Source: Cycas panzhihuaensis (taxonomy: Eukaryota > Cycadophyta). From it: a stretch of 64,000 bases of DNA. The notes beneath the pieces are model-generated. The model was given only the letters and a program-made list of their open reading frames with translations. It was not told where the DNA came from and ran no database searches. The stretch is from contig CM041465.1 in assembly GCA_023213395.1 (NCBI GenBank), positions 93,317,741-93,381,740 of the forward strand. Reading direction: 5' to 3'. Shown here piece after piece: positions 11,600-24,300 of the stretch (position 1 is its first letter; the number at the start of each line of letters is the position of its first letter). The position numbers were made by a program, and so were the translations under genes.

Positions 11600-13491
11600 A
11601 AATGGCTGCAACGACACGGCACACAACCCAGACGTGTTTATTTTACATATGATCTTTATGATGATGCGGACACGACTATTTGAGCTCTGCCTATTCGAGT
11701 CAAAGACCAACAAACCTCCAGAAATAAAACAAAAATTAGCAAGCGTTCAGACACATTGTTGGCAGCCTTTTCTGTACCAAACAAAGGCGCTGCTGGTTCT
11801 CCCTCCTTCCCGTGTCGGATCTGTTCATCCCCGACACCCCCAACCACCAGAAAAAATGGTTAAGAAACAATTACTGCTACCAACAACCAATAAATGATTT
11901 AACCCAAACGACAACCGCCCACAGCAGGCGTACCAGCGATCGCATTGGCTACAATCATGGTAGAATTTATCCCAATATGAGATCGTGAGGGGAAAGCTGG
12001 ATTATCGTCCCTCATCCATCTGCGGTCATTATTGTGTGCCGACCCACCCTACGTGGATTTCATGTGAACTGTACACGCCATCTAGCTGGAAGAATATTAT
12101 TGGTTCAATGTCTATATTGCAGAGTCAATTATGATATACGGGCACCTAACTCGTGTCAGGACGTCCTCGAATGTAGATTCTGCCATGCTTCGCCTAACCC
12201 TAATTTTAGATGGTTAAATACACTTGGAACGTGCGCTGATCCCCGGTTACGTTTGACCACGGGTACCGTGGTGTTTGGCCACCCCCCACCCCTCTTGGGT
12301 TATAAAATGTGACGCATGGGGGATGAGGTGGATTGCAATGATTCGGAATACACCCCTCAACGTCTAAACTGACGGCTTTCATACGGGTTCAAGTTTGGGC
12401 ATCTTCTAAAATAATTTTGACACGGTGGCATAAGGTAACAATCTAAGCAGGATCATGCCACGATGGATTTGGTACAAACACTAATCAATGTGCCCAACAT
12501 CACCCCTTAAAAGAAGTTGGCACAGCCACGCCGTTGTCAATATCCTACTAACCGAGCTGCCAAAGACCAACATTAATTCGCCTACAAAATTTGAGTCACG
12601 TACTCCAATTTCTTCATGGAGTTATGCTGATGTAAGGTCCACTCTATTCGCTTTGCAACCACTTTCATAGTTATGCCTTTCGGCCATCATAAATGCTTAT
12701 TCCCACGTGAGCGATTGACTAAGCTATTGCAACTTGAAGTTTGCACTATTCCTAACCCAATGCTAACTATTACAACTTGAAATATTCACCACTCTTAGTC
12801 ATCTAAAATGTTTAAGTCAACATCATTTATTCAATCAAATGCTATAACTTGAGATTCTACACCACTCTCTTATCACAAGTGTAAACCTTGCAAGGGATAC
12901 AAATAAAAAATGATGAGAGATTTCATAAGTGTACTTTTTGATACATAAAATCAACATGAATGGTTATTCATAAATAATTCAATTATAAAATACCAAGCTT
13001 GCTTTAGAGTATATGCAACTCTATCAACCATTGATAACCCATTCCAATTTACATGAGATTGTTTTAATGCTTCAATGCCTAAAAATATTTTTAAAAGAGA
13101 TGATAGAAAATTAAAATAAAGCCATATTTATATTGCATCATATATCTATTGTCCACATTTGAATGAAATGCACACATCTAAAGGCTAGAGTGTTTCCTAA
13201 AGACTATTCAGAAGTATCACAACCCTTTGATTTAATTCAATAATAGACATAAGAGATGCTACACCTCTTTGTGTGGCCTTTATCAAGCTTTACCTTAACT
13301 TTCTTCTTAATTTTGATCAATTTGTTATTTCTTTTTAGCAAGTGGTCCCTAAATTCAATGCAAATGAGTTTAGTTTTCCTATAATTCATTTACCTTTATT
13401 TAATCCTATCAAACTAATGGCATAATATTTAATAACATGCAACCTGCAAAAGTATATGCAAGAAGATTCTAATAAAGCAATCCCTCTATTC
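11600..13491. other. Upstream region and flank, no gene recognised
   Basis: Part of this may be promoter of the gene at 10950-11360. ORFs at 11634-11897, 12034-12312 and 12488-12670 lack recognisable motifs. The 12034-12312 frame is cysteine-containing but does not match any zinc-finger pattern I know. After about 12700 the sequence returns to AT-rich intergenic DNA. Confidence 0.4.
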
Positions 13492-13501
13492 CACCTCTTA
13501 A
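13492..13501. repeat. SINE target-site duplication, left copy
   Basis: The 10-bp sequence CACCTCTTAA is repeated exactly at 13679-13688, bracketing the SINE. Confidence 0.8.
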
Positions 13502-13678
13502 TTTTTTATTTTTTATTTTTTTGTGGCGGTGTGTACAAGCAGATGGAATCAAGTCTTTGTTTATCTAGGTCCGTCACTCTTTCATCTAATTCTCCACTAT
13601 AACCCCCTATGGGGGTCGAACATGGTTCTTCCAACACCATAGGGTAGATACCAACCAGTGCATCCCAATGCCTAACCT
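13502..13678 (-). mobile_element. tRNA-derived SINE, 177 bp, with TSD
   Basis: On the minus strand the element has an RNA polymerase III promoter-like head. GCACTGGTTGG at 13661-13651 resembles an A box, and GTTCGACCC at 13621-13613 matches the B-box consensus GTTCRANYC exactly. The spacing fits a tRNA-derived head. The body ends in CCAC followed by an A-rich tail (AAAAAAATAAAAAATAAAAAA in reverse complement of 13501-13522). A perfect 10-bp TSD, CACCTCTTAA, flanks both sides (13492-13501 and 13679-13688). It is not a tRNA gene because no cloverleaf or CCA-side acceptor pairing can be drawn. The SINE family cannot be named without a search. Confidence 0.72.
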
Positions 13679-13688
13679 CACCTCTTAA
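13679..13688. repeat. SINE target-site duplication, right copy
   Basis: CACCTCTTAA, identical to 13492-13501. Confidence 0.8.
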
Positions 13689-14879
13689 GATTTAAGATCA
13701 TAAATTTCTATTCTCCTATTAATTATAATTTATCTTTGTTTCATAACGCATTTCAATATGGGGAGACATGCACAATTCAAAGATAATGGATATTGTGTTT
13801 TATACTTTCATTAATAAAGAATCTACTAATAAATTTAGACTTAATATTGAGTGGGATAAAGGGTAAGACATTAAGTTATATTTTTTCTACTTTCACCTTT
13901 AATTATTATTTGTATAGGTAGCCTTTTATTTATCAATATAAATATGAGGAGATATCTATATTATTTTCATATACAAAGCTTGGTTTATATTTTAGTTTAT
14001 GCTGAATTTGATGGACTAGATAAAATAAACTTACAATCATTTAACATAACTATTTAACTATTAAAATAGTGATTATAGTAAGAGTGTTCAGTAAGCCTCA
14101 TTTTAATACACAAATCCACAAGTATTCAACTTTAAGAAAATAAAGAAGAGTTAATAGATATAGTAAACTATTTCCTCTTGATATGCTTGTTATGATGCTA
14201 CTAGGTTTACCTTTGACATTAAATGTAGCAAATTATAAGGGGTCAAACTTCACATCTTATACACCCCCACCTAATTACCACATTGGTTTTTAAGAGCATA
14301 TTTTGTTTTGCCCTTCTAAGTAAGCTCCTTACGTACATCATAGATTATATCATATTCTCCCTTATATTTTGTTATTTAGTTCTTAAATATTCGCATGTCC
14401 TTCTCAAATAATAATGTCATATAAGATCTTTTCCTTTATAGGACACTTTATATTTTAATAACATTCAACATGAAATTTAGAATTGTAGATGAAATGTAAA
14501 TATATTAACATGTGGTAAAAAAGAATTCAAGTATTTATATTATGTTATGAACATGGTGAGCCTTGCACTACCTTCAAATTATAAATAAATCACCATATTT
14601 TTGTTTTTCACTTGAAATGGATGAAATTCATAATTATTATTATCATTTATGACTTTATACAAATAAAAAAATTAAATTATTCCATCTTGACCCATCTTCC
14701 TCAAAAGTGGAGCATCTCTAATATCTACTTAAGATTTAAATGCTCCATGCAAATGGCTACAATAGTTCCCAAGAGTTATAGAGACTACTATCACTCTTAG
14801 ATGTATTACATTTAAGGTAATAGATGGGGACTAGTAATGCCACACCCTATTCAAAAGCATTGTGATAATTCTTATTATA
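13689..14879. other. AT-rich intergenic stretch, nothing recognised
   Basis: No domain-bearing ORF, LTR or RNA gene was seen. The ORF at 14612-14800 is a chance frame in AT-rich DNA. Confidence 0.45.
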
Positions 14880-15276
14880 TGGAGTGTAGGCTCCACTATA
14901 TTTCCTTGCAAGCTAGTAACAACAAATAAAAATCGAGAGATCTGTAATAACTTTATTATCTTTCAACACCAAAATTATATAAGAAGTACACAATGAGTAT
15001 AAGAGAGTACCAATAGATTACTAAATGAGCACCAAAGTACTATTCTCTTCAAGAGTAAAAATAACAAGACTCCCTTCTTCTACAATATGTGACCCTTAAA
15101 TAGATAAAACAAGGTCCCTTCTAAATAATCCTATTGGTGGCCCAAGTGGTCCTATAGTTAATTGGAGGGCTTAGCAACCTATGCATAAAGTTTTATAACT
15201 AACACCACACTTAACCATCTTACAATCTTTCTACATATTAATACTTCTCATGATTAGTAATACTAATCATGTAAGA
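14880..15276 (-). repeat. 3' LTR of chromovirus A
   Basis: Aligns along its whole length with 30944-31340 at the same length. In minus orientation the start reads TCTTACATGATTAG and the end ACTCCA. It carries the same TATTTAAGGG-like promoter core as the other copy. Confidence 0.85.
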
Positions 15277-15288
15277 GGTCCTCCTCCG
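15277..15288 (-). other. Polypurine tract of chromovirus A
   Basis: The minus strand reads CGGAGGAGGACC immediately before the 3' LTR. Chromovirus B has AGGGGGGGACC in the same position. Confidence 0.6.
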
Positions 15289-15469
15289 TGAGATGCTAAG
15301 TCGCCAAAGCATTTAAGATGAGGATACTGCTTAACAAACTTAATTGATTCCTAAATAGCTTTGTTTGGTCCACAACTAGCCCACTATATTAAATATTCAA
15401 AAATTGACTGATTTTGAAGATGGTGTTACTTGCTACCCAAGATACATTATGGAGGGATGGTAAGTGTTT

Positions 15470-16730
15470 ATTCTTTATCTAAAATTAGGAAAACTATTTG
15501 TAAAACTTTGGTTTTGCTAATGTACTTTTTGAGATAGGAAATATGAAAAACATTATAGATTTTAGTGGTAGGAGGGAGATCGAGGGCATATGCAACTTCA
15601 CCAATATGTTTGAGAACTTTATATAAACTATAATATCAAGGGCTAAGCTTATGGTTCTTTTAATATTAGAGGGGTTGTTGTTTATACGATTGAAGTCGAA
15701 GGAATATGAGATCACCAATGTCAAAGGAATGATTTGAATGATGGTGGTCTGCTAATTATTTTATGAGGTTTTAGGCCATTGATAGATTTTATTTAAGGGT
15801 GCTAAAAATCTAGTCCATGTATTATAATTTTTATTATACTACAGTAATGTAGAGATTTATGGCTAAGGTATGGTGGGAAGGTGGGGGTTGCCCAGATAAG
15901 GCTAAAATGGGGGGCATCCTAATGGCTAAATTGTGAGAAGAGTTATACGAGTACTCTAATAAGGCTAGCTATACAATCTATTTAGATTGATAGTCAGATG
16001 TAAAACAACGTAAGTAGGTTTCCAACGTTTTGTTAAGAACCTTTGATTAATCATCAGTTTATGGGTGATAAGCAAAACTTATATTGAATTATGTTCTTGA
16101 GGCTTTAAATAGTTCTTGCTAGAATGGACTAGTGAATTTAGGATCTTGATCGTACATAATGATTAATAGAAACCCATGCAAGCAGAATATGATTTGAAGG
16201 TAAATATCTACGATGCATAAAACCTTATATATAGTATATATAGGTAAAAATGGGCATATTTTGTTAGCCTATCAATGACCACTAGGATAAGGCAAACCTG
16301 TAATAAAATCTATGGCAATATTTTACCTCTTACCTTGGGGAATATTCAAAGGCTATAGGAGACCTAGTTGAGGTTTGATATCTCCTTTATTGTGTTGGCA
16401 AGTATCAAGGAGTCTAAATAGATCTTATGATATGTCTTATTAAACTTAGAGTGACCACCTAGTAGAATGGAGTGATATTCTGATAGAATCTAGAAGATAA
16501 AAGTTAATGCTAGATGTACAAATATGTGATTTTGATGTAGTAAAAGATTGTTATAGATGGATCAATTCTTGTGGGTATGGATCTTATTGACCCGTTGTAT
16601 ATAGTCTAGTTGGGTTTAGTTATACAAAGCCATTTCTTATTTCTATGTCACCTCTAGAGTGGAAATGGCATGAATGGATGAATTAACTAGGTGATTAGTG
16701 GTAGCGGTGTCATCAATTGTAGGTGCTATT
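15470..16730 (-). pseudogene. Integrase remnant of chromovirus A
   Basis: Minus-strand frames, broken by stops and shifts, continue downstream of RNase H. The clearest part is 15494-15724. It aligns residue by residue with the post-core region of the chromovirus B integrase (50790-50990): the ISYSFDFNRINN stretch corresponds to B's GYLVYLCLQPYKQQ and the DIIVYIKFSNILVKL stretch to B's PRYYGPYKILHKIG. The catalytic core itself is too decayed to score by eye. Confidence 0.6.
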
Positions 16731-16740
16731 AGTCATGAAA

Positions 16741-16885
16741 GAGCATCTACCACTACATTATTCTTTTCCTTTCTGTAAGTGATTGTGAAATCGAAAACCT
16801 AGAGTCTATCAACCCATTTAACATGTTCTTTTGATAGATTTGGCTGGTCTAGTATGTGGCAAAGGCTATGGTGATGGATGAGGAT
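16741..16885 (-). pseudogene. RNase H remnant of chromovirus A
   Basis: The minus strand reads LKFTILIHHHSL, then HVKWVDRL and VFDFTITYRKEK. This matches chromovirus B (SKFTILTDHHS, VKWVHRLQVFDFSIAYKKGK). The catalytic-region TDHHS has become IHHHS. Confidence 0.7.
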
Positions 16886-16979
16886 GGTAAACTTTAATCC
16901 AAGCAGATATTATCACCATTTGTTTATGGTGTGGAGGATTGTCTTCATTTCGTTTTGGTATGTAGATAACCTATACTCA

Positions 16980-17339
16980 TATTATTTGAGTTTTTTACTT
17001 TTAAAATGAAGGTCTTATATTAATATGGCACCAAAGCCAAATCCATATGCATCACATTTTAGTTGAAATGGGTGAGAAAAGTCTAGTGTAGCCAAAATTA
17101 GGATGGTCATCATGGCTTTCTTAAGGCATGTGAATGCCTCATGGGTAACTAGAGACCATTGAAAAGGATCTTTCTTAAGCAAATTCGTTAATCACGCTAC
17201 TAAGGCCATATAATTTTGGATAAACCATCGATAGAATCTAGTAAGTCCTAAGAAGGCTTGTAATTAGGTGAGGTTTTTCAGGACTAGGTAATTGGTGATG
17301 ACTATAATATTATCTGGATCTATCCAAACACTTGCAAAG
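16980..17339 (-). pseudogene. RT C-terminal part of chromovirus A, after the copia insertion
   Basis: On the minus strand the frame resumes directly after the copia TSD with WIDPDNI. It continues with LQAFLGLTRFYR, LTNLLKKDPFQWS, HEAFTCLKKAMMT and HPFQLKCDAYG. These are the RT thumb and connection words of Ty3 elements. Stops interrupt it. Confidence 0.8.
17335..17339. repeat. Copia insertion TSD, left copy
   Basis: CAAAG at the left edge, CGAAG at 20850-20854 on the right: a 5-bp duplication with one change. Confidence 0.65.
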
Positions 17340-17618
17340 TGCTGGAATAGCCTAGTTCATGCTTCGCAAGGCATAATAAGTAATACACATTTATGTAATT
17401 ATTTTATTATGATGCCAGTATTTTGTGGAGGATACCATGCATATTCATGTTGTGTATTATAAATACATACATAATGTATGATATGACTTAAAAACTTGAT
17501 GTAAGGATGTTTCGATAGTGCTAATCAAAGTTGAGGTACCTTAAGGGTACCATTGTGATCTTGATGTTTTGTTTTTATTTTTGCAAATATTATTTTTTGT
17601 TAGTTTTATTTTTCAACA
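17340..17618 (+). repeat. 5' LTR of the nested copia element
   Basis: Begins TGCTGGAATAGCC and ends TTTTCAACA. It aligns along its full length with 20571-20849. Confidence 0.88.
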
Positions 17619-17630
17619 TAGTATGAGAGC
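17619..17630 (+). other. Primer-binding site (initiator Met tRNA)
   Basis: TAGTATGAGAGC directly after the 5' LTR differs from the standard copia site TGGTATCAGAGC at two positions. Confidence 0.65.
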
Positions 17631-19439
17631 ATCCATGTTATGCAAGATTTTGTGGAAACCTTATCAATATGATTATTACAATTTTGATCATTAGGAGAGT
17701 TTGATTTATTGCAAGTTGTGATGGTTGTTAGTGTTAATTCATGACTTCATTTATAGGTTTGTGATAAGGAGATTTTATTTACATCTATGCAAAAACTCTA
17801 TTAAGCCTACTTATTGTTTATGAGGATGTAAGATAAAACCTTAATCCTATTTCCATTTTTTCATTTGTGGAACCAAATATTTTAAAGATTATGTGGAAAA
17901 TTTGCACAGTTCTATGTGTTGTTATGATGAGATATGTGCTAGAGAGTGCGTGTGCACCCTCACCTATGTGCTTGGGGAGATTGCATACCCTTATTGCTAT
18001 ACAAACTACCCAATTGTGTAGTTGTGGAATCATGGATTATGTGGCATCTTCATGTGAGAATTGTGTATTTGATTGATAGTACGCATCAATTGTGAATGAG
18101 AAAAATACTATCGAAAGCACATCCATTTGTGGAGACTATGTTACATGGTTTGTGATTGTTTGATGTTGTTTTTGCCATTTTTGGTGCTCTATGGAGATTT
18201 TAACCATTGTGATTTATACTACGCCTATATTTGTGCCCATGTTCTGTCTATTTCATTGCATCATCATTGCTCATTTTATTTCATGTTTTTGTGAAGATTG
18301 CCTTTCCCCCTGCACCTATTTCTAATTATTGAAATAATTTATGTTGACAAATTCATCTACCATCTAAGATCGTGGATCCTGTAATTACTATATTGCATTT
18401 AAATTATTTCACTATAGAGCATTTAGACCTCTCCTAAAGAGAAGGCTGTGTGTGATTGCACCTATGTTCATAAGCATAACTTTGTGTTGTCGCTATTTTC
18501 TGTTGTTGCTGTTATTGTAGCTGTGAAGTTCTTTAGATCAATTTAATCTTTGCAAATTTATCATTGATTAAAATCATAATGCATATTGAGAGATTTTGAT
18601 CACATTTAATCTTTATATTTTGCATCACTTGAATGCACCCATTTGATGGTATACTTGCGCAGAAATTTACTTTGCAATTTTACTAGAAATCTACGCATAG
18701 GTATATTATTTGATTTAGGGCATATTATTTTTCTTAAAAGTTTTTAAAATTTTAATTAGATTAGAATTTTAGTTGAAGTCCATTAACTGCCTATGATTTA
18801 GCTCGTGGTTGTATGGGTTTTGATGTGACCTACCTCTCTTTCCTAAAGGGTGCTAAACTTTAAACCCTTATTTTTTTAATTTTTATTTTTCATAAAAGGG
18901 CACCTTGCATTTTCCTTAATGTCTTGAGTTTTAGAAGTGCATTTTCTAAAGGGTCTAAATTATTGGAATCTTAACTCAGTCGAATCTTTGTGCTATATCT
19001 TTGCATGATAACTAGATAAAATTCTCTTTTGCACCTTTTACATCATTCTCTTGCCTATTCCTTGATCCTAGACCAACTATTTTTTGAACCTTAAAAGGCT
19101 ATTATAAACCATTTTAAGGAATTTTATTGTAATTTATATATTTAGATCCTACAAAGGACTGAGAGGAAGAAGGAGGTACTAAAATCAAGGATATGGTTAC
19201 TATTATCTTGCTAAAAAAATTGTGTGACTATGTAGCCTATCTTATATGCCTTTGAAATGATTTTTTGGATTCTCGGCTGCTCATTTAATTAGTATGAAGG
19301 AGATCCTAAATTTGAGAAGACATGACATATAAGTTGATATGTGATGTATTTTTTAGTACTATACACTTACAATCATGGAGGAGAATGATATAGTTATACT
19401 TGTATATGAGATAAATGAATATTATTTAAGTAATGCATT

Positions 19440-19760
19440 TCTTTTGATACCTAAGTGTAATGGAGCAAACTAGTCTTTTGGGATAATTAGAATGAGATGT
19501 CTATTCATAGTCAAAGGATTATGGAAAGTTGTTACTAATGCATATGATATTCTTGATGATGAAGAAGAAAGGGAAAAACTTAAGAAGAAAAATAAAGAAG
19601 TAATTATTATGATTCTTGTTACATTAGATGAGGTTGAGCTTCTTTCAATATATCATATTATCATTCCTAAGGTTCAACATGTTAGTACTACTAAAGAAGC
19701 TTAGAATTTTTTTAAGGATGTATATGAACAAACTCCTAAAGAGATATAATAGATTGTTGA
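19440..19760 (+). pseudogene. Copia gag fragment
   Basis: The plus-strand frame reads FIVKGLWKVVTNAYDI, then a charged KLKKKNKEVIIMILVTLDE, and after a stop FFKDVYEQ. This is the layout of copia gag (LW-V--GY, K---A-----L, T-KEAW--L---Y). The ORF at 19492-19704 is the unbroken part. It is inactive because of stops and has lost its zinc knuckle. A later acidic frame (19915-20232, 105 residues, many D, E, S and I) is of unknown nature. Confidence 0.6.
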
Positions 19761-20570
19761 TAAGGCAAATAAGATTATCGATGATTATGATATAAGTAAA
19801 AATAATGAAGAGAGTACTATTAATATTGATAAAAAGATATGTCAAGACATTGATGAAGAAAGTATAGGTATTGATGTTGATGAAAAGGTATATTAAGATA
19901 TTAATAGAGAAAGTATGAGTATTAATGAAACTATTATTGAATATAAAAAGACTGTGGTTAAATGGATTATTGAGACTACTACTACTATTGAAGATGTTAA
20001 GAGTGAAGAACCAATTATTATTATTGGATGTAAAGAATCTACCAATGATTGTGATCAAGCATTTGATATTCTTGTTGAAAATAAGTTTAGTGATTTATCT
20101 TTATCTATTGATTCAAGTCTAAATGATGTTCTTATTTTGAGTATTGATTCAAGTTCAAAGAATTTACAAGTTGATGAAGATTATGCTCTAAAGGTTGAAG
20201 AAATCATTTATCAAGAAAAAGAATTTATATAGGATGCTAATGTTTATTTTACAAATAATTCTATTGATAAACAGGTTATAATTGTAGACAAGCTTAGTGC
20301 AAAATTTGAAGATGTTGCTAGTATTTATGAATATGGTTACTTACATGATCTATATCAAAGTCAAAGTGGACCATCTATGTTGAAGAATTAAGATTTACAC
20401 ACTAGTATAAAAAATATCAAGTCCAAGGATCATTACTTGTTAGAGCTACTCCATTAAATATATCACTACATGATTGAAGCCAAGGATCAAGTTGAAGACA
20501 TCATCTTCAAAACATTTCCAAGGACAAGACATTGTAAATGCAAATAACCTAAATATGCGTTAAGGGGGAG

Positions 20571-20849
20571 TGTTGGAATTACCTAGTTCATGCTTCACGA
20601 GGCATAATAAGTAATGCATATTTATTTAATTATTTTATTATGATATCAGTATTTTGTGGAGGATCCCACGCATAGCCATGTTGTGTATTATAAATACACA
20701 CCTAATGTATGATATGACTTAAAAACTTAATATAAGGATGTTTTAATGGTATTAATCAAAGTTGAGGTACCTTAAGGGTACTATTGTAATCCTAGTGTTT
20801 TGTTTTAGTTTCTACAAATATTATTTTCTATCAGTTTTATTTTTCAACA
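20571..20849 (+). repeat. 3' LTR of the nested copia element
   Basis: Begins TGTTGGAATTACC after AAGGGGGAG and ends TTTTCAACA. It pairs with 17340-17618. Confidence 0.88.
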
Positions 20850-21193
20850 CGAAGAATATAATGTGGCCTAAGTATTATAATTATGTTTTTCCAAATTCAT
20901 AATTAAAAAGTTTAGTATAACTTGTTGGTAGCCAAAATTTAGAGAATAATTTCTAGGTGGCTTGTATGTCTATATGTAAGGTTATATTTGGGCTATAGAT
21001 TAGAATATTATTAAAAAAGACTATGACAAATTTCTTGAGGTATGGGATAAATATCTTATTCCTTAATGCCTAGAAGGTGACTAGGGTATTATATAGGCAA
21101 AATATCATAACTTGGAACTTAAAGTAGCCATAGTGAGTTCAAAAGGCTGTTTTATGTTAGTCATTTAGTAGGATTAAGATTTGATAATATCTT
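20850..21193 (-). pseudogene. RT central part of chromovirus A, between two insertions
   Basis: On the minus strand, directly after the LINE TSD, the frame reads RYYQILILLND, HKTAF, THYGYFKFQVM, NKIFIPYLKKFVIVFFNNI and LIYSPN. It runs on to YLGHII at the copia junction. The catalytic Asp pair is replaced by Asn-Asn (FFNNILIY), so this RT would be dead even without the insertions. Confidence 0.8.
21184..21193. repeat. LINE target-site duplication, left copy
   Basis: ATAATATCTT, identical to 27514-27523. Confidence 0.75.
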
Positions 21194-21347
21194 TTTTTTT
21201 TGTAAGATAAAATGAATTAAAGTGGGTTTGAAAACAGGGTCCCACAACCTAATACATCAGAATGCAAATAAGGTACCAAGTCAGAGTTAACTGTGAGAAC
21301 CCCACGATATAGGTAAGAGAACTAGAAAGCTGGGACAAGCCCCGCGG

Positions 21348-24300
21348 CTAGCTACTACAGATCATATCCTTCTCAACCAGAGTCAGAAGGTCCCTAGGGA
21401 AATCACATCTCCACACTTGCCCCCTCTTGTTCCTTTCCCCCCAGTTAGCCAAAAAATCTACTGCTTTATTGCCATCTCTCAGAGTGTGTCTTAAACAGAC
21501 ATCTGACAAACGCTTAATAATTTCTTTGGCATCTTTGATTATAGCCTGAAATTTCCAATCTGAGAGGGCCTCTCCTTTTAACGAGTTTAAAACAACCTCT
21601 GAGTCCCCCTCAATCACCAACCTCTAGATGCCCCCTAAGCGGGCTAAGTCGATGGCTTTAAGCATAGCATGCATTTCTGCATAGTTGTTCGTCTATGTCT
21701 CATAGTAATACGCAAAGGCCCAGATGAGGGAACCTTTACTGTCCCTCTGTGTTCCCCACCCCTGGCTTCCACAGGTTCCCTTTTGTTATTCTGTCAAAAT
21801 TAATTTTGATCCATGGCTCCTCTGGTGGGATCCATCTAGTGCTTCTAGGTTTTGACACTACTATTTCAGGTTCTATACCCCATTTGAGTAAAATCCTATT
21901 TTCTGACAGGGTTATATGTTTTTCTTTAACGTTTCCAATGTTTTCTCTAATGTCCAAACAGACTCTGTTATAAACGCCCATCTGGTCCTTTTCTTTTCCC
22001 TGAAAAATCCTGTTATTTCTTTCTTTCCAGATATTCCATGCCAAAATTAGGAGCGTATTCTTCCAGATGCGGCTGAGGGTATTACTTTTGAATGGGCTTT
22101 GCCATTCAAGCCAAAGGTCAGCAGTCCTTTGTGAGAAAGTCTAACACACTTCTAGTTTTCCAAGCAGCATCCTCCAAACTTCCCTTGTGAAAGGGCACTC
22201 TAGGATGATGTGATCAATGGATTCCTCCCCTTTGCAACATAGGACACATCTGTTAGCCAACATAAATCCTCGCTTTTGAAGGTTATCAACAGTGAGGACT
22301 TTGTTCATGAGACAGGTCCACCAAAAAAGAGCTATTTTTGGAATGAGGGGGAGCCTCCAGACACCTTCCAACATTAGGTTTTTCTTGTCCCCTCTTTTCA
22401 AGCATAAGTATTGATAGCCCTGTTGCACTGTATACTCCCCTAACAAACTAGAGGGCCACACCATCGAATCCTACGATGGATTTCTAGGGATATAACTCTT
22501 ACTTAGGCTCCTTTTGATCTTATTGAGACCCTCCTGCAGGCTACCTATCCCATGGATATCCTCAAAATTCCCCCAGATCCTGCTTCCTTCTCTCCCAATC
22601 TAATAATCTTTAATCAGATTGCTGTATTACCTAACACAAGGACCCATTAGAGGCACCAAGTTTGGGAACTCCTTCAGAGCCTTGTCACAACACCACACGT
22701 CATCCCAAAATCTTATGGAATTACCATCGCCCAGTCTTCATTTTAGGCCATCCCTGATAGCTGCCCACACTTTAAGGATGCTCCTCCAGACGGTAGAACC
22801 AGCCGATGAGACACTGCTATCCAAAAGGGAGCCCCCCTGAATATATTTTCTAGAGAGGATCCTCTCCCAAAGTCTCTCCCCACCTTTGAATAATCTCCAC
22901 CCAAGCTTTGCCCCAAGGGCGAAATTGAAGGGAGAGAGCCTTCGCAAATTGAGACCGCCGGCCCATTTCAGAGTGCAAACTTTGCTCCAGCTCACCAAAT
23001 GAATCCTATCTTTACTTTCTAATCCAGACCAGAGGAATCTTTTCTGGATTGATTCAATAGTGTCTGAGATGCTCGGCGGAACCTTGAAGATGGACATCTA
23101 AAACACTGGGATGCTCTGGAGAGTAGAGGCAACTAGTTGGAATTTTCCAGCTAAGCTCAGGAGGGCACCTTTCCAGCCTACTAACTTTCTTTGCATTTTA
23201 TCTAAAAGAGGGTTCCACATATCTTTGGACATCTTACCGATAAATAGGGGCAAACCCAGGTAAATTGTGGGAAGCTTTTTTGTGTCTATACCTAAGATTC
23301 TGCTAATCCTGCCTTAGATATAGCCTGGGGTATTTATGAAGAAGACATTACTCTTCTTGAGACTTATCTTCTGGTTCATGGCCTTCTCAAAATGCCTCAG
23401 GATGTCTTTAAATCTGGAAGCCTCTCTAACTGTCGCCTTCCTAAGGAGGATATTGTCATCAACAAATTGATGGTGAACCACATTGTCCACCCCTGACATC
23501 GATTTGATGCCGATTAAGAACCCAAGCCTCTTAGCGTTCTCCAGGGTTCTACCCAGTAGCTCCACCATCGTAATGAATAAGAAGGGAGATAGGGGATCTC
23601 CTTACCTCAACCCCCTGAATCCAGGGAAGAACCTGGAAGATGACCTGTTGATAATAACAGAGAATTGTGGGTTCCCAATGCACAGTTTAATCCAGGTTTG
23701 CCAAGGTTCCCCAAAGCCAAAAGCCTCTAGGCAGTCAAGCAAGCAATCCCAGGAGACCCTGTCAAAGGCTTTCATGAGATCGATCTTGATAAGCATCGCT
23801 GGCTCCTTCCTTTCAGCAGCAGAGTGAATTATTTCGTGGACAATAATATATCCATCATATATCTGCCTGCCTCAAAGAAACCCATCCTAATTGTGGGAGA
23901 TAATGTTTGGCATAATACTCTTCAGTCTGTTGACCATGACCTTGGTTAAAATCTTGTATTTAACATTATAAAGGCTGATGGGATGGAACTCATCTATCCT
24001 TTGCACTCCTTCTTTTTTAGGGATGAGGACAAGGAATGTAGTTTGCCATTCCTGCAGCATCTTTTTGTTTGTATAGAATTCCTGCAAAGCTTCCATTAGA
24101 TCCCCTTTAATAATATCCCAATATTCTTGGAAGAAGCCTAGAGGGAATCCATCAGGGCCAGGAGCTTTGTCTTTCTTCATGCTAAAGAGAGCCACCCTGA
24201 CTTCCTCTAGAGTGAACAGAGCAGTCAGCTATGCATTTTAGGCTTCATTCACCAGCCTAGGGATGTTGTTTAAGAAGTCTTTTCTGGTATCCATGTCCCC

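Larger units (their letters stand above)
17340..20849 (+). mobile_element. Gag-only Ty1/copia element nested in chromovirus A
   Basis: A 3.5-kb LTR element on the plus strand with 279-bp LTRs beginning TG and ending CA. It has a primer site for initiator Met tRNA and the polypurine tract AAGGGGGAG (20562-20570). Inside, 17631-19440 is a long AT-rich leader without coding sense. A copia gag-like frame follows (19440-19760), then an acidic stretch (19915-20232) and a short tail. No protease, integrase or RT could be read. It is therefore a non-autonomous element of the gag-only kind. It lies exactly inside chromovirus A RT, whose frame continues on both sides. Confidence 0.82.

Noticed and set aside
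12034-12312. 92-residue ORF with several Cys, considered as a zinc-finger protein
   Set aside because: The cysteine spacing fits no zinc-finger class I know and the frame has no supporting context.
13613-13661. Possible tRNA gene on the minus strand
   Set aside because: It has A- and B-box-like words but no cloverleaf. The A-rich tail and TSD make it a SINE.
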